This document shows positions 16,829-24,810 of a DNA stretch of 64,000 nt, piece by piece. The stretch is from Candidatus Allofournierella merdipullorum. GTDB taxonomy: Bacteria; Bacillota; Clostridia; Oscillospirales; Ruminococcaceae. Each line of letters starts with the position of its first letter. The first letter of the stretch is position 1. The stretch spans positions 1-64,000 of the forward strand of contig DXBV01000118.1 of assembly GCA_019116345.1 (NCBI GenBank). The letters run 5' to 3'. The notes beneath the pieces were generated by a model. That model was not told the DNA's origin. It searched no databases and worked only from the letters and a program-made list of their open reading frames with translations. The position numbers and the translations under genes are program-made.

Positions 16829-16857
16829 ATTATACCCCGGAGGCGTGCGGGCCGCAA
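16829..16857 (-). promoter_or_regulatory. Promoter of rpiR-ydcF
   Basis: On the minus strand, TTGCGG, a 17-base spacer and a perfect TATAAT. Confidence 0.7.
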
Positions 16858-16864
16858 GAGCTTT

Positions 16865-16879
16865 TGTAGTAAAACTACA
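16865..16879. promoter_or_regulatory. Operator-like palindrome between rpiR and deoC
   Basis: TGTAGT-AAA-ACTACA, a perfect 6-3-6 repeat placed between the two divergent promoters. It is the natural candidate site for the RpiR protein. Confidence 0.6.
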
Positions 16880-16887
16880 TATATTAA

Positions 16888-16916
16888 TTGACTTTGTAGC
16901 GCCGCTGTGGTATGCT
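16888..16916 (+). promoter_or_regulatory. Promoter of deoC
   Basis: TTGACT, a 17-base spacer and TATGCT, 8 bases downstream of the palindrome. Confidence 0.65.
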
Positions 16917-16985
16917 GGAAACAGTGAAAGGAGATGCGCGGCCCCGCCTGTCTCACGGCAAATCCTCACCGCGCATGAACGTGTT

Positions 16986-17729
16986 ATGAAACCTGCAAAA
17001 AAAGCCGCCGACATGACCGTGGCCGAGCTGGCCGCCTACATCGACCAGTCCGTTCTGAAGCCGGAATTCACCCAGGAGGACATCCGCAAGTACATCCAGG
17101 AAGGCATCGACTTCGGCTGTCGCACCGTGTGCATCAACCCCGCCTCTCTGCCCATCGCCATCGAACTGTGCGAGGGCACCGACACCAAGATCTGCGTGGT
17201 GTGCGACTTCCCCTTCGGCCTGTCCACCACCGCCTCCAAGGTGATGCAGGCGGAGGAGTACTGCAAGACCGGCAAGATTTTTGAGCTGGACATCGTTGCC
17301 AACTACGGCTGGATCCGCAGCGGCATGTGGGCCGAGGTGGAGGCCGACATCAAGGCCGTGTGCGATGTGTGCCACAAGTACGGCACCGAAGTAAAGGTCA
17401 TCTTCGAGACCGACGCTCTGACCCTGGACGAGGTGAAGAAGGCCACCGAGACCGCCATCGCGGCAGGCGCGGACTTCGTGAAGACCAGCACCGGCTTCTT
17501 CACCGGCGGCAAGAACGAGGGCGCCACCTACGAGGTCATCCAGGCCATGATGGACACCGCCCAGGGCCGCTGCAAGATCAAGGGCTCCGGCTGCATCCGC
17601 ACCCGCGAGCACTTCCTCAAGCTCATCGACATGGGCATCGACCGCATGGGCATCGGCTACCGCTCCACCCCCGTGGTGCTGAACTGCACCCCCGAGGAAG
17701 CCAAGGCCATGCGCGAGGGCAAAGCGTGA
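16986..17729 (+). CDS. deoC: Deoxyribose-phosphate aldolase family protein
   Basis: 247 residues. The class I aldolase lysine is in ADFVKTSTGFFTGG and the first active-site aspartate in FELDIVANYGWIRSG. The usual second lysine motif KxxGGVRT is altered to KGSGCIRT, and the C-terminal loop IDRMGIGYRSTPVVL is also unusual, so the substrate may differ from 2-deoxyribose-5-phosphate. The start at 16986 lacks a Shine-Dalgarno; AAAGGAG lies about 52 bases upstream and a 21-codon open frame (16924-16989) overlaps the start as ATGA. The ORF track start is far upstream of the promoter and wrong. Confidence 0.85.
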   Translation: MKPAKKAADMTVAELAAYIDQSVLKPEFTQEDIRKYIQEGIDFGCRTVCINPASLPIAIELCEGTDTKICVVCDFPFGLSTTASKVMQAEEYCKTGKIFELDIVANYGWIRSGMWAEVEADIKAVCDVCHKYGTEVKVIFETDALTLDEVKKATETAIAAGADFVKTSTGFFTGGKNEGATYEVIQAMMDTAQGRCKIKGSGCIRTREHFLKLIDMGIDRMGIGYRSTPVVLNCTPEEAKAMREGKA

Positions 17730-17747
17730 CCCCACCTTTAAAGCATA

Positions 17748-17790
17748 AAAAGACCGCCGTATCGGAGCGCCGATGCGGCGGTCTTTTCGT
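17748..17790. terminator. Bidirectional terminator, deoC / activase
   Basis: Long stem agaccgccg / cggcggtct with inner atcgg / ccgat pairing; A and T runs on the two sides, between convergent genes. Confidence 0.85.
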
Positions 17791-17798
17791 TGTGTTTT

Positions 17799-18707
17799 TC
17801 AGCCGCCCACCCGGGCGTCCAGACCCATGGAGCAGGCCAGCTGCCGCCAGGGTTCCACTTCTGCCTTGGTGAGCATGGGGACGTCGCCCAGCGGGTAGGC
17901 CCGGCCCAGCGCGGCGTACTTGTTTTTTCCCAGAGTGTGATAGGGCAAGAGGTCCAGCCGCTTTGCGCCGCAGTCCAGCGCCAAGGCAAAGATGCCCTTC
18001 ATGCCGGCCTCGTCGTGGTTGAAGCCGGGGATCACCGGCACACGAACCACCACTTCCCGGCCCAGCTCCACCGCGCGCCGCAGGTTGGCGGTCACACGGG
18101 CGAGGTCCGCGCCGGTCACTTCGGCAAGGCGGGCGCTGTCAGCGCTCTTCAAATCGAAGAGGAACAGGTCCAGATGCGGCGCGCACATTTCCAGCGCCGC
18201 GGGCGAAAATGCCCCGCAGGTCTCGGCGGCGGTGTGCAGGCCGTGCTGTTTGCAGAGAGCGAGAAATTTCGCCAGGGCTTCGGGCTGGGTTAGCGGTTCA
18301 CCGCCGGAGACGGTGACGCCGCCGCCGGAGGTCTCGTAATAGTCCGCGTCCCGCAGCACCTCTTCCAGCAGCGATTCGGGGGTGCGCTCGGTTCCCGAAA
18401 GCTGCAGCGCTCCGGCGGGGCAGACCGCCGCGCAGGCGCCGCAGGCGACGCACTTTTCCCGGTCCAGCCGGGGCTTTTCCCCCGGCCTGCCGCTTCTGGC
18501 CCCTTGCGGGCAGGCGGGCAGGCAGCCGCCGCAGGCGGTGCACTTATTGGTGAACCACAAAAGCTGCGGCACAGCGCTCTGGGACTCCGGGTTCGCGCAC
18601 CAGGGGCAGTGGAGGGGGCAGCCTTTTAAAAACACGGTGGTGCGGATGCCCGGCCCGTCCTTGGTGGCGAACCGCTCCACATCCATCACCCGCAGGGTCT
18701 TTGTCAT
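17799..18707 (-). CDS. Glycyl-radical enzyme activating protein, radical SAM
   Basis: 302 residues from ATG 18707, which follows GAGAGG by 6 bases. The radical-SAM cluster motif is CPLHCPWCANPES (CxxxCxxC). An inserted ferredoxin-like domain has two 4Fe-4S sets: CTACGGCLPACP and CVACGACAAVCP. GGGVTVSGGEPL is the SAM-binding GGE motif. It abstracts the glycine hydrogen of its partner to install the glycyl radical. The gene starts 10 bases after the stop of the glycyl-radical enzyme. Confidence 0.95.
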   Translation of the reverse strand: MTKTLRVMDVERFATKDGPGIRTTVFLKGCPLHCPWCANPESQSAVPQLLWFTNKCTACGGCLPACPQGARSGRPGEKPRLDREKCVACGACAAVCPAGALQLSGTERTPESLLEEVLRDADYYETSGGGVTVSGGEPLTQPEALAKFLALCKQHGLHTAAETCGAFSPAALEMCAPHLDLFLFDLKSADSARLAEVTGADLARVTANLRRAVELGREVVVRVPVIPGFNHDEAGMKGIFALALDCGAKRLDLLPYHTLGKNKYAALGRAYPLGDVPMLTKAEVEPWRQLACSMGLDARVGG

Positions 18708-18717
18708 GGCGCGCCTC

Positions 18718-20997
18718 TCATTCATACATGACCCGGCTCATCAGCTCCTGCTGGATGTCCGGCTCCAGATTGACGAACACCGCTGAGAAGCCGCTGACCC
18801 GCACGATGAGGTCGGGGTAGCGCTCGGGATGGGCCACCGCGTCCTCCAGAACGCCGTGGTCGATGACAGTGACCATCAGATGGCAGCCGCCCCGGGCGAA
18901 GTAGGTCTTGAACATGGCCTTGATCTTCTCCCGGTTCTCCTTAAAGAAGGGGGTGGCGAACTTGATGTTCTGCACTGACGCGCCGTGGAGGCGGGCATCG
19001 AACTTGGCCAGGGAGTTGAGCATGGCGGTGGGGCCGTGGGTGTTGGCGCCGCCCTGGGGATTGTTGGCGGGGTTCATGTACTGGCCCGCGTGGCGGCCGT
19101 CCAGAGAGGCGGCGGTGCGGCGGCCCCACTCGGTGTTCAGCTGGTTGTTGCTGATGACGATGAGGTAGTACTGCATGCCTGCGGCGATGCCCCGGTCACG
19201 CACGCCGTTTGCCACAAACTGATACAGCCGGTCGGCCATGCCGTCGGCGGTGTCCAGGTCGTTGCCGTACTTGTCGCACTTCCACAGGGCGGTGCGGATG
19301 TCCTCCGCGCCGGCGAAGTCGGCGTTGGCCGCGGCCACCAGCTGGGGCAGCGTGTACTTCTTCCGGTCGTACACCAGGTCCTTGATGGCCCACAGAGCGT
19401 CGGAGGTGTTGATGTTGCCGTAGGTCTCGTTGGTGCCGCCCAGATAGCGCACTCCGCCGTCCAGCACGGCCTTGCCCCGGGCGATGCAGTCGTCCATCAG
19501 CAGGCTGGTGAACAAAAAGCTCACCTGACGGCGCATGACTTCGTAGGAATGGACCTGGGCGTGGATGGAAAGGTCAAGGTAGTGGTCCAGCAAGCGGGTG
19601 TACTGGGCCCACAGGTCCTCGAAGGTGTGCAGTTCGCCGGCCGGGGCCAGGGGCACGCCGTCGCTCTTGTCCTTGCCGTCCATGGGGTCGATGCCCTCGT
19701 TGAGGGCGATCTCCAGCAGCTTCAGCAGGTTGATGCAGGTGTTGGGGGTACCGGTGCTCTGGCCGGCGATGACGTACTCGCCGCAGCCAAAGGGCACATA
19801 CTGCTCGGCGGTCTTTTCGTCCACCCGCATGGCGTAGGACACCGCGGGCACGTTCACGTCGTCGTTGTAGAGGGTGGGATAGGTGGCTCCCCGGCCCAGC
19901 GCCTCCATGGCGGAATCCCAAATCTCCTCCGGCATGTCTTTGGTGACACGCAGGGTGAACTGGGGCTCCACATAGCGCAGCTCGGTAGCCGCCCGCATGG
20001 CAAAGCGCAGGAACACGTCCGCCTCCCGGGGGTGTTTGCGGCCGTAGCCGCCCACGATGATGCGCCCGTTGACGGTGGTGCGGCGGTTCTCGATCATCCG
20101 CCACAGGCACTTGATGTACTCATAGGCCTCGTCCTCGGTGAGGCGGCCCGCTTCCAGGTCCGCCGCGAGGTAGGGCCCCAGCAGGTCGTCCAGACGGCCG
20201 TAGTTGATGACGCCCGCCATCAGCGCGTAGAGCCAGAACAGCTGCAGCGCCTCCGGGAAGGTCTTGGGCGCGCCGTGCTGGATGTTCGCCAGCACCGTGG
20301 CCATGGCGTTCAGCTGCGCTGCACGGGGGCCGTCGGCGGTTTTGGCCGCCTCCAGCGCCTCACCGCGCAGATGCTCGGCGCAGGTGCAGAACAAGTCCAG
20401 CGCCTGCCGGGAGGCGGCGTAGAAGGCGTTCTCGCCGTTGGCCGCCGCGCCCGCGTCGATGCGCGCGCGCAGGCCGTCCACACCGCCGCTGAGCAGGGCT
20501 TCGTAGTCCAGCATCATGCCGGACAGCCGCGCCGTGGCGATGAGGGGGGTCTCGCAGTCGATGAAGCGACCGATCACGTCGTCGATCAGCACTTCGTTGC
20601 AGTAGATGGTCTTGCAGTCATGGTCCAACCAGTACTGGTACAGCGCGTCCAGCTGCTGCTTTTCTGCCTCGGTGGGCAGGCTCTCCCGCATGGCTTTCAG
20701 CTTGCCGAACACACAGTAGTGCCCCACGCCGCCCAGAGAGGTGACGCAGCCGAAGCCGATGGGCAGGAAATCCAGCCGGCCCAGGAACAGATCGCCCGGC
20801 TCCATCCGGCGCAGCAGCGCGGGATACAGCACCTGCAGGCAGCGGATCTCCCGCTCTTCCTTGCTCAGATCCGCGCAGGCGCGGTGGGTATCGGTGTACC
20901 GCTGCATGAGCGCCAGCTGCTCGCTGGGCGACATCTGGGGAGGCAGCTTTTTGCTGACTTCCACATTTTGAATGCCGTCCACATTGAATTTTGCCAT
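18718..20997 (-). CDS. Glycyl-radical enzyme, PFL family, substrate unassigned
   Basis: 759 residues. The C-terminal glycyl-radical motif is RVSGFSAVF with the radical glycine at about residue 736. The thiyl cysteine is in PFGCGEYVIAGQ (Cys405) with Glu407 two residues on. This is the Cys-x-Glu arrangement of the dehydratase/lyase branch, not the adjacent cysteines of true pyruvate formate-lyase, but the residue between is Gly rather than the Val of the common GCVE form. The PFL domain runs from about residue 10 to 620 and the Gly-radical domain from about 640 to the end. The ATG follows AGAGGGG. Genes for NanE upstream and the activase downstream form one operon. A sugar- or polyol-derived substrate is likely; which one I cannot say. 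Confidence 0.9.
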   Translation of the reverse strand: MAKFNVDGIQNVEVSKKLPPQMSPSEQLALMQRYTDTHRACADLSKEEREIRCLQVLYPALLRRMEPGDLFLGRLDFLPIGFGCVTSLGGVGHYCVFGKLKAMRESLPTEAEKQQLDALYQYWLDHDCKTIYCNEVLIDDVIGRFIDCETPLIATARLSGMMLDYEALLSGGVDGLRARIDAGAAANGENAFYAASRQALDLFCTCAEHLRGEALEAAKTADGPRAAQLNAMATVLANIQHGAPKTFPEALQLFWLYALMAGVINYGRLDDLLGPYLAADLEAGRLTEDEAYEYIKCLWRMIENRRTTVNGRIIVGGYGRKHPREADVFLRFAMRAATELRYVEPQFTLRVTKDMPEEIWDSAMEALGRGATYPTLYNDDVNVPAVSYAMRVDEKTAEQYVPFGCGEYVIAGQSTGTPNTCINLLKLLEIALNEGIDPMDGKDKSDGVPLAPAGELHTFEDLWAQYTRLLDHYLDLSIHAQVHSYEVMRRQVSFLFTSLLMDDCIARGKAVLDGGVRYLGGTNETYGNINTSDALWAIKDLVYDRKKYTLPQLVAAANADFAGAEDIRTALWKCDKYGNDLDTADGMADRLYQFVANGVRDRGIAAGMQYYLIVISNNQLNTEWGRRTAASLDGRHAGQYMNPANNPQGGANTHGPTAMLNSLAKFDARLHGASVQNIKFATPFFKENREKIKAMFKTYFARGGCHLMVTVIDHGVLEDAVAHPERYPDLIVRVSGFSAVFVNLEPDIQQELMSRVMYE

Positions 20998-21026
20998 GTC
21001 TGTCCCCTCTTTTTATCTAAGGATGC

Positions 21027-21785
21027 TCATTTTTTCTGGTGCTTGCTCTTTTCGGCATCGCGCCAGTTGTTCTGGTAGCCGCTCATCAGGTCCACAAAGC
21101 GCTTGGCAGTGAGGTGCGGGCGGGTGATGGCGCTGCCCACCACCACGCTGTGGGCGCCCAGATACAGGCACTTGATGGCGTCTTCGGGCGAGTAGATGTG
21201 GCCCTCCATCACAAAGTATGCCTCATCGCCCATATCGCGGCACATGCGGGCGAACTCACGCAGGTCGGGATACTCGATGGAGGCGGTCTCCTTGGTGTAG
21301 CCGTACAGGGTGGGGCCCACGATGTCCGCGCCCAGCTCCACGGCGCGCTTGGCCTCGTTATAGTTGGAGACGTCGGCGAAGATCATCGCCTCGGGGATCT
21401 CCTTCTTCACGATGGGCAGCAGTTCCCATGCGGGACGGCCCTCGTGGGTGATCTGGTCGGTGCAGTCCAGCGCGATGATCTCGGCGCCGGCCTCCCACAC
21501 CTCGCGGGCGGCCTCCAGAGTGGGGGTGATGAACACGTCGGTGTCGTCGTGCCAAATTTTGTACAGGCCGATCATGGGCAGGTCCACCTTCTCCTTGATG
21601 GCGCGGATCTGCTCGGGAGAGTTGGCGCGGATGCCCACGGCGCCGGCCCAACGGGCGCCCTCGGCCATTTTTACCACCATGTCGTCGGTGTAGATGGGAT
21701 CGTCCCACTGGACCTGGCAGGACACGATGAGGCCGTTTTTGAAGCTTTCGAGGATGGCGCGCTTTTTCGGATCCTGGGTTTTCAT
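21027..21785 (-). CDS. nanE: N-acetylmannosamine-6-phosphate 2-epimerase family
   Basis: 252 residues from the ATG after GGAAGG at 21785. The TIM-barrel NanE fold is recognised by IVSCQVQWDDPIY, AVGIRANSPEQIRAIK, PMIGLYK, ITPTLEAAREV, IALDCTDQITHEGRP, IFADVSNYNEAKRAVELGADIVGPTLYGYT and VVVGSAITRPHLTAKRF. The reference reaction converts ManNAc-6-P to GlcNAc-6-P. No other sialic acid gene (nanA, nanK) is adjacent, and it leads the glycyl-radical operon, so its real substrate may be another sugar phosphate. Confidence 0.85.
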   Translation of the reverse strand: MKTQDPKKRAILESFKNGLIVSCQVQWDDPIYTDDMVVKMAEGARWAGAVGIRANSPEQIRAIKEKVDLPMIGLYKIWHDDTDVFITPTLEAAREVWEAGAEIIALDCTDQITHEGRPAWELLPIVKKEIPEAMIFADVSNYNEAKRAVELGADIVGPTLYGYTKETASIEYPDLREFARMCRDMGDEAYFVMEGHIYSPEDAIKCLYLGAHSVVVGSAITRPHLTAKRFVDLMSGYQNNWRDAEKSKHQKK

Positions 21786-21918
21786 GATTCCTTCCTTTCC
21801 CCACCCCACCGGGCGGAAAACCGCCGTTTCGGCCGCGGTGCGCCGTACTATGGGGCGAGCCCCTGCGCTGCCGCGGATGCAAAAAAATGCAAACCGCCGC
21901 GCCTTTGTTTCCATAACA

Positions 21919-21947
21919 ATTATAGCGCAAGCGGTTTGCATTTTCAA
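21919..21947 (-). promoter_or_regulatory. Promoter of the nanE / glycyl-radical operon
   Basis: On the minus strand, TTGAAA, a 17-base spacer and a perfect TATAAT. The spacer holds GCAAACCGCTTGC, an imperfect palindrome resembling a LacI/CcpA-type site. Confidence 0.75.
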
Positions 21948-21956
21948 TACTAATTT

Positions 21957-21988
21957 TTCAAAAATGAACAATTCTCGTCATTTTTGAA
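21957..21988. promoter_or_regulatory. Shared operator element, copy 1
   Basis: TTCAAAAATGA, 10 bases, TCATTTTTGAA: a perfect 11-bp inverted repeat just upstream of the nanE promoter and overlapping the deoR stop codon. A closely matching element lies before the next operon upstream (26898-26929). It could also fold as a weak end hairpin for deoR. Confidence 0.6.
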
Positions 21989-22736
21989 CGAGCTCAAAGT
22001 TCCTCGGAAGCTCCATGGGCTGCTGGGGGCGGGTGCAGTACACCCGGTCAAAAGCAGCCAGGTCCGCGAATCCGTAGAAGCCCCGTTTTTCCAGTTTGGA
22101 GTCGTCCAGCAGCAGATAGCGGTGCATGGCGTTTTCCATGCCGATGAGCTTGATGTTGGTGCTGGCCATGTCCAGATCGTAGCACTTGCCCTCGGCCAGC
22201 GACACGCCGTAGCAGCCGATGAAGGCATGGTCAAAGCGGAAGCTGCGCAGCATCTGCTCGGCCATGGTGCCGGTGAAGATGCTGTGGTGGGGGTCGTAGG
22301 AGCCGCCCAGCATCACCAGTTCAGCCTTGGGCATCTTCACCTGGCTCAGCAGCAAAGCGCTGTAGGTGACGATGCGCACCTTGCGCCGCAGCAGCATGGC
22401 GCCCAGCGGCGCAATGGAGGTGCCGCAGTCCAGAAAAACGGTGTCGCCGTCCTGCACGTTTTTTGCGGCTTCGGCGGCAACGGCCTGCTTTTCGGCATGG
22501 TTGATCTGCATTTTGCTGCGCATGGCAAGCTCGCTCATGTCGCCGGGCTCGTCGCCGCCGTTGCTGGTGGCGCCGCCCTGCACGCGGGTGAGCTTGCCCG
22601 CACGCTCCAGTTTTTCCAGGTCGCGGCGGATGGTGGCTTCCGAGGTGCCCAGCTCCACCGCTACTTCTTTCAGATTGATGACGCCGCGCTCATGGATCGC
22701 CCGCAGGATATACAGGCTGCGTTCCGATGCGATCAT
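21978..22736 (-). CDS. DeoR-family transcriptional regulator
   Basis: 252 residues from the ATG after GAGGG. It has an N-terminal HTH (INLKEVAVELGTSEATIRRDLEKLERAGKLTRVQGG) and a DeoRC sugar-phosphate sensor domain (VFLDCGTSIAPLG, VTYSALLLSQV, LVMLGGSYDPHHSIFTG). Its start overlaps the Gfo/Idh stop by 4 bases. As last gene of the catabolic operon and just upstream of the nanE operon, it is the best candidate to bind the shared operator. Confidence 0.92.
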   Translation of the reverse strand: MIASERSLYILRAIHERGVINLKEVAVELGTSEATIRRDLEKLERAGKLTRVQGGATSNGGDEPGDMSELAMRSKMQINHAEKQAVAAEAAKNVQDGDTVFLDCGTSIAPLGAMLLRRKVRIVTYSALLLSQVKMPKAELVMLGGSYDPHHSIFTGTMAEQMLRSFRFDHAFIGCYGVSLAEGKCYDLDMASTNIKLIGMENAMHRYLLLDDSKLEKRGFYGFADLAAFDRVYCTRPQQPMELPRNFELVQK

Positions 22737-23743
22737 ACAAAATCCCTCGTTTCTTCCGGCCGCGGGGTGTGCGGCCGATAATCGATCCCCGCCTGACCGC
22801 GGGCCTGGTCCAGAAGCGCCATTGCGTCCCGGGACCACTGCTGCCAGGGCGCAGGGTCCAGTTCGCCCCGCACCATGGCCATAAAGTCTTCTATTTCATA
22901 ATACATGTCCCGCTCGCAAATAGCAAGCTCTATCGTTTTCCACTCCTCGCCCCGCTGTTTCCAGCGTGCCCACCGGGGCGCGCCCACAGGGCCGAACTGG
23001 ATGGTGCCGTTTTCTCCGGCCACCTCACAGGGACAATGGCTCTCATGGAGTTTGCTGTAGGTCAGACAGGCGTTGAAGCCGGGGTAACGGGCGACAAGGT
23101 CGCCCATCGCGTCGATGGAACCGGGCAGGAAATCGGCATGGGCGCCGATGCTGCGGGGCATGCCCAGCAGCATGACCAGCATGTGCACGCAGTACACGCC
23201 CAGGTCGGTGAGCGCGCCGCCGCCCATGGTCGGGTCAAAGGCGTTCTCCACGATGCCCGCTTTCCACTTGTCGTAGCGGGAGGAATACTGGCAATAGGCG
23301 AAGGATGCGGTGCGGATGGGGCCGATCTGCTCCATAACGCTGCGCAGCGCGGGCACCACAGGACCGTGGGCGCTGCGCATGGCCTCCAGCAGCACAACGC
23401 CGTTGGCCTTTGCTGCCGCTTCCATCTGCGCCAGCTCTCCGGCGTCGATGGCCATGGGCTTTTCGCACAGCACATGCTTGCCGGCCTCCATCATCCGGAT
23501 GGCCTGTTCGGCATGGCAGATGTTGGGGCTTGCGATGTACACCGCGTCCACCGTATCGTCGGCGGCAAGGCTCTCCAGCGTGTGGTGGGCGTGAGGCACG
23601 TCCCACTCCCGGGCCAGCTTTTGCGCCCGCTCCTCCGTGCGGGAATACACGGCTGTGATCTCGCAGTCGGGACAGGGCGCGGCGGCCTCGCGGAACCAGT
23701 CCACGATGAAATTGCTGCCAATGATGCCGAATCGCACCTTCAA
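22733..23743 (-). CDS. Gfo/Idh/MocA family oxidoreductase
   Basis: 336 residues from a TTG start after GGGAGG; the 505-residue frame in the ORF track includes unrelated upstream sequence. The Rossmann motif is VRFGIIGSNFIVDWF and the active-site motif HVLCEKPMAID. GGGALTDLGVYCVHML is in the catalytic position. Probably an NAD(P)-dependent sugar dehydrogenase of the locus. Confidence 0.88.
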   Translation of the reverse strand: MKVRFGIIGSNFIVDWFREAAAPCPDCEITAVYSRTEERAQKLAREWDVPHAHHTLESLAADDTVDAVYIASPNICHAEQAIRMMEAGKHVLCEKPMAIDAGELAQMEAAAKANGVVLLEAMRSAHGPVVPALRSVMEQIGPIRTASFAYCQYSSRYDKWKAGIVENAFDPTMGGGALTDLGVYCVHMLVMLLGMPRSIGAHADFLPGSIDAMGDLVARYPGFNACLTYSKLHESHCPCEVAGENGTIQFGPVGAPRWARWKQRGEEWKTIELAICERDMYYEIEDFMAMVRGELDPAPWQQWSRDAMALLDQARGQAGIDYRPHTPRPEETRDFV

Positions 23744-23765
23744 CTGATATTCCTCCCTTGGCGCA

Positions 23766-23792
23766 GAAGGCCTCCACAACCGTCTGTGGAGG
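23766..23792. other. Intra-operon hairpin
   Basis: ggcctccaca / tgtggaggcc, a perfect 10-bp stem with a 6-base loop in the 74-base gap between the ROK kinase and the Gfo/Idh gene. No T run follows on the minus strand, so a processing or stabilising hairpin is more likely than a terminator. Confidence 0.5.
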
Positions 23793-23817
23793 CCCCTGTA
23801 TGATCTGGTTTTCGCGC

Positions 23818-24768
23818 TCAGGCGCCCAGCAGCGCGGCGCCGATGATGCCGGCGTCGTTGCCCAGGGTCGCCTTGAGGATGGCAGGCGGATCCATCAGGT
23901 CGGAGGCGTAGACCGTCTCGCTCACCCGGCGGCGCACCGGCCCCAGAAGGTATTCGCCTTCGTTGCTCAGGCCGCCGCCCAGAATGACGACGGTGGGCCG
24001 GAAGGCGGTCACCAGGCTGCCGATGCCCGCGGCCAGGTATTCCACATAGTTGTGGACCACCTGCAGGGCCGCTTCGTCGCCCTGCTTGGCAGCGTCGAAG
24101 GCGGTGCGGCCGTTGACACGGCTCATGTTGCCGCCGCAGATCTCGCACATCAGGCTGGTGGGGCAGGCGGCCATCATCTCGATGGTCTCGCGGATGAGGG
24201 CCGTCACCGAGGCATAGGCCTCCAGGCAGCCGCGCCGGCCGCAGGTGCACTGCACGCCGTTGAAGACAAGGGTGGTGTGGCCGGGCTCGCAGCCATAGCC
24301 GTTGCCGCCCAGATAGATCTTCTTGTTCATCACGAAGCTGCCGCCCACGCCGGTGCCGAGGGTCAGCATCAACACGTTATCGTAGTCCTTCGCGGCGCCC
24401 GCGATGGACTCCGCCAGAGCGGCACAGTCGGCGTCGTTGGCAATGCGCACGGGAATGTCCCAGTGCTTGCGGAACTCGCCCGCAAGATCGGCCTTTTTCC
24501 AGCCGAGGTTGTTGGCAAACACGATGCGCTGGGTGCCCGGCTCGATGGTGCTGGGCGCGCCGATGCCCACATATTCGATGTCCTTTTCAGTCAGGCCGAC
24601 TTTCTCCACCACCGCGCGGGCGGCGGCCACGATGTCGCGCACCACCGTCTCAAAGGGGCGGGTGCCCTTGGTGGGCACACTGTGGCGGGCCACGAACTGA
24701 TAGTTTTCATCAATGACGCCGGTGGCGATGTTGGTGCCGCCGAGGTCGATGCCGAGGTAATACTTCAT
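23818..24768 (-). CDS. ROK-family sugar kinase
   Basis: 316 residues. The N-terminal ATP-binding motif is YYLGIDLGGTNIATGVID, the catalytic region is NDADCAALAE, and the zinc site is GHTTLVFNGVQCTCGRRGCLEAY. It phosphorylates a hexose or amino sugar; glucokinase-like members have this layout. It has no HTH, unlike the ROK regulator at 10.2 kb. Together with NanE it would supply and isomerise sugar 6-phosphates. Confidence 0.9.
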   Translation of the reverse strand: MKYYLGIDLGGTNIATGVIDENYQFVARHSVPTKGTRPFETVVRDIVAAARAVVEKVGLTEKDIEYVGIGAPSTIEPGTQRIVFANNLGWKKADLAGEFRKHWDIPVRIANDADCAALAESIAGAAKDYDNVLMLTLGTGVGGSFVMNKKIYLGGNGYGCEPGHTTLVFNGVQCTCGRRGCLEAYASVTALIRETIEMMAACPTSLMCEICGGNMSRVNGRTAFDAAKQGDEAALQVVHNYVEYLAAGIGSLVTAFRPTVVILGGGLSNEGEYLLGPVRRRVSETVYASDLMDPPAILKATLGNDAGIIGAALLGA

Positions 24769-24810
24769 GGATGTTCCTGCCTCTCGTAAGAATGGGATGG
24801 CGGAGCGGTT

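Noticed and set aside
18985-21078. 697-residue plus-strand ORF opposite the glycyl-radical enzyme
   Set aside because: Antisense shadow; the minus-strand protein has complete family motifs along its whole length.
21912-21947. CcpA cre site in the nanE promoter spacer
   Set aside because: GCAAACCGCTTGC resembles cre but has one base too many at the centre; kept only as an imperfect palindrome.
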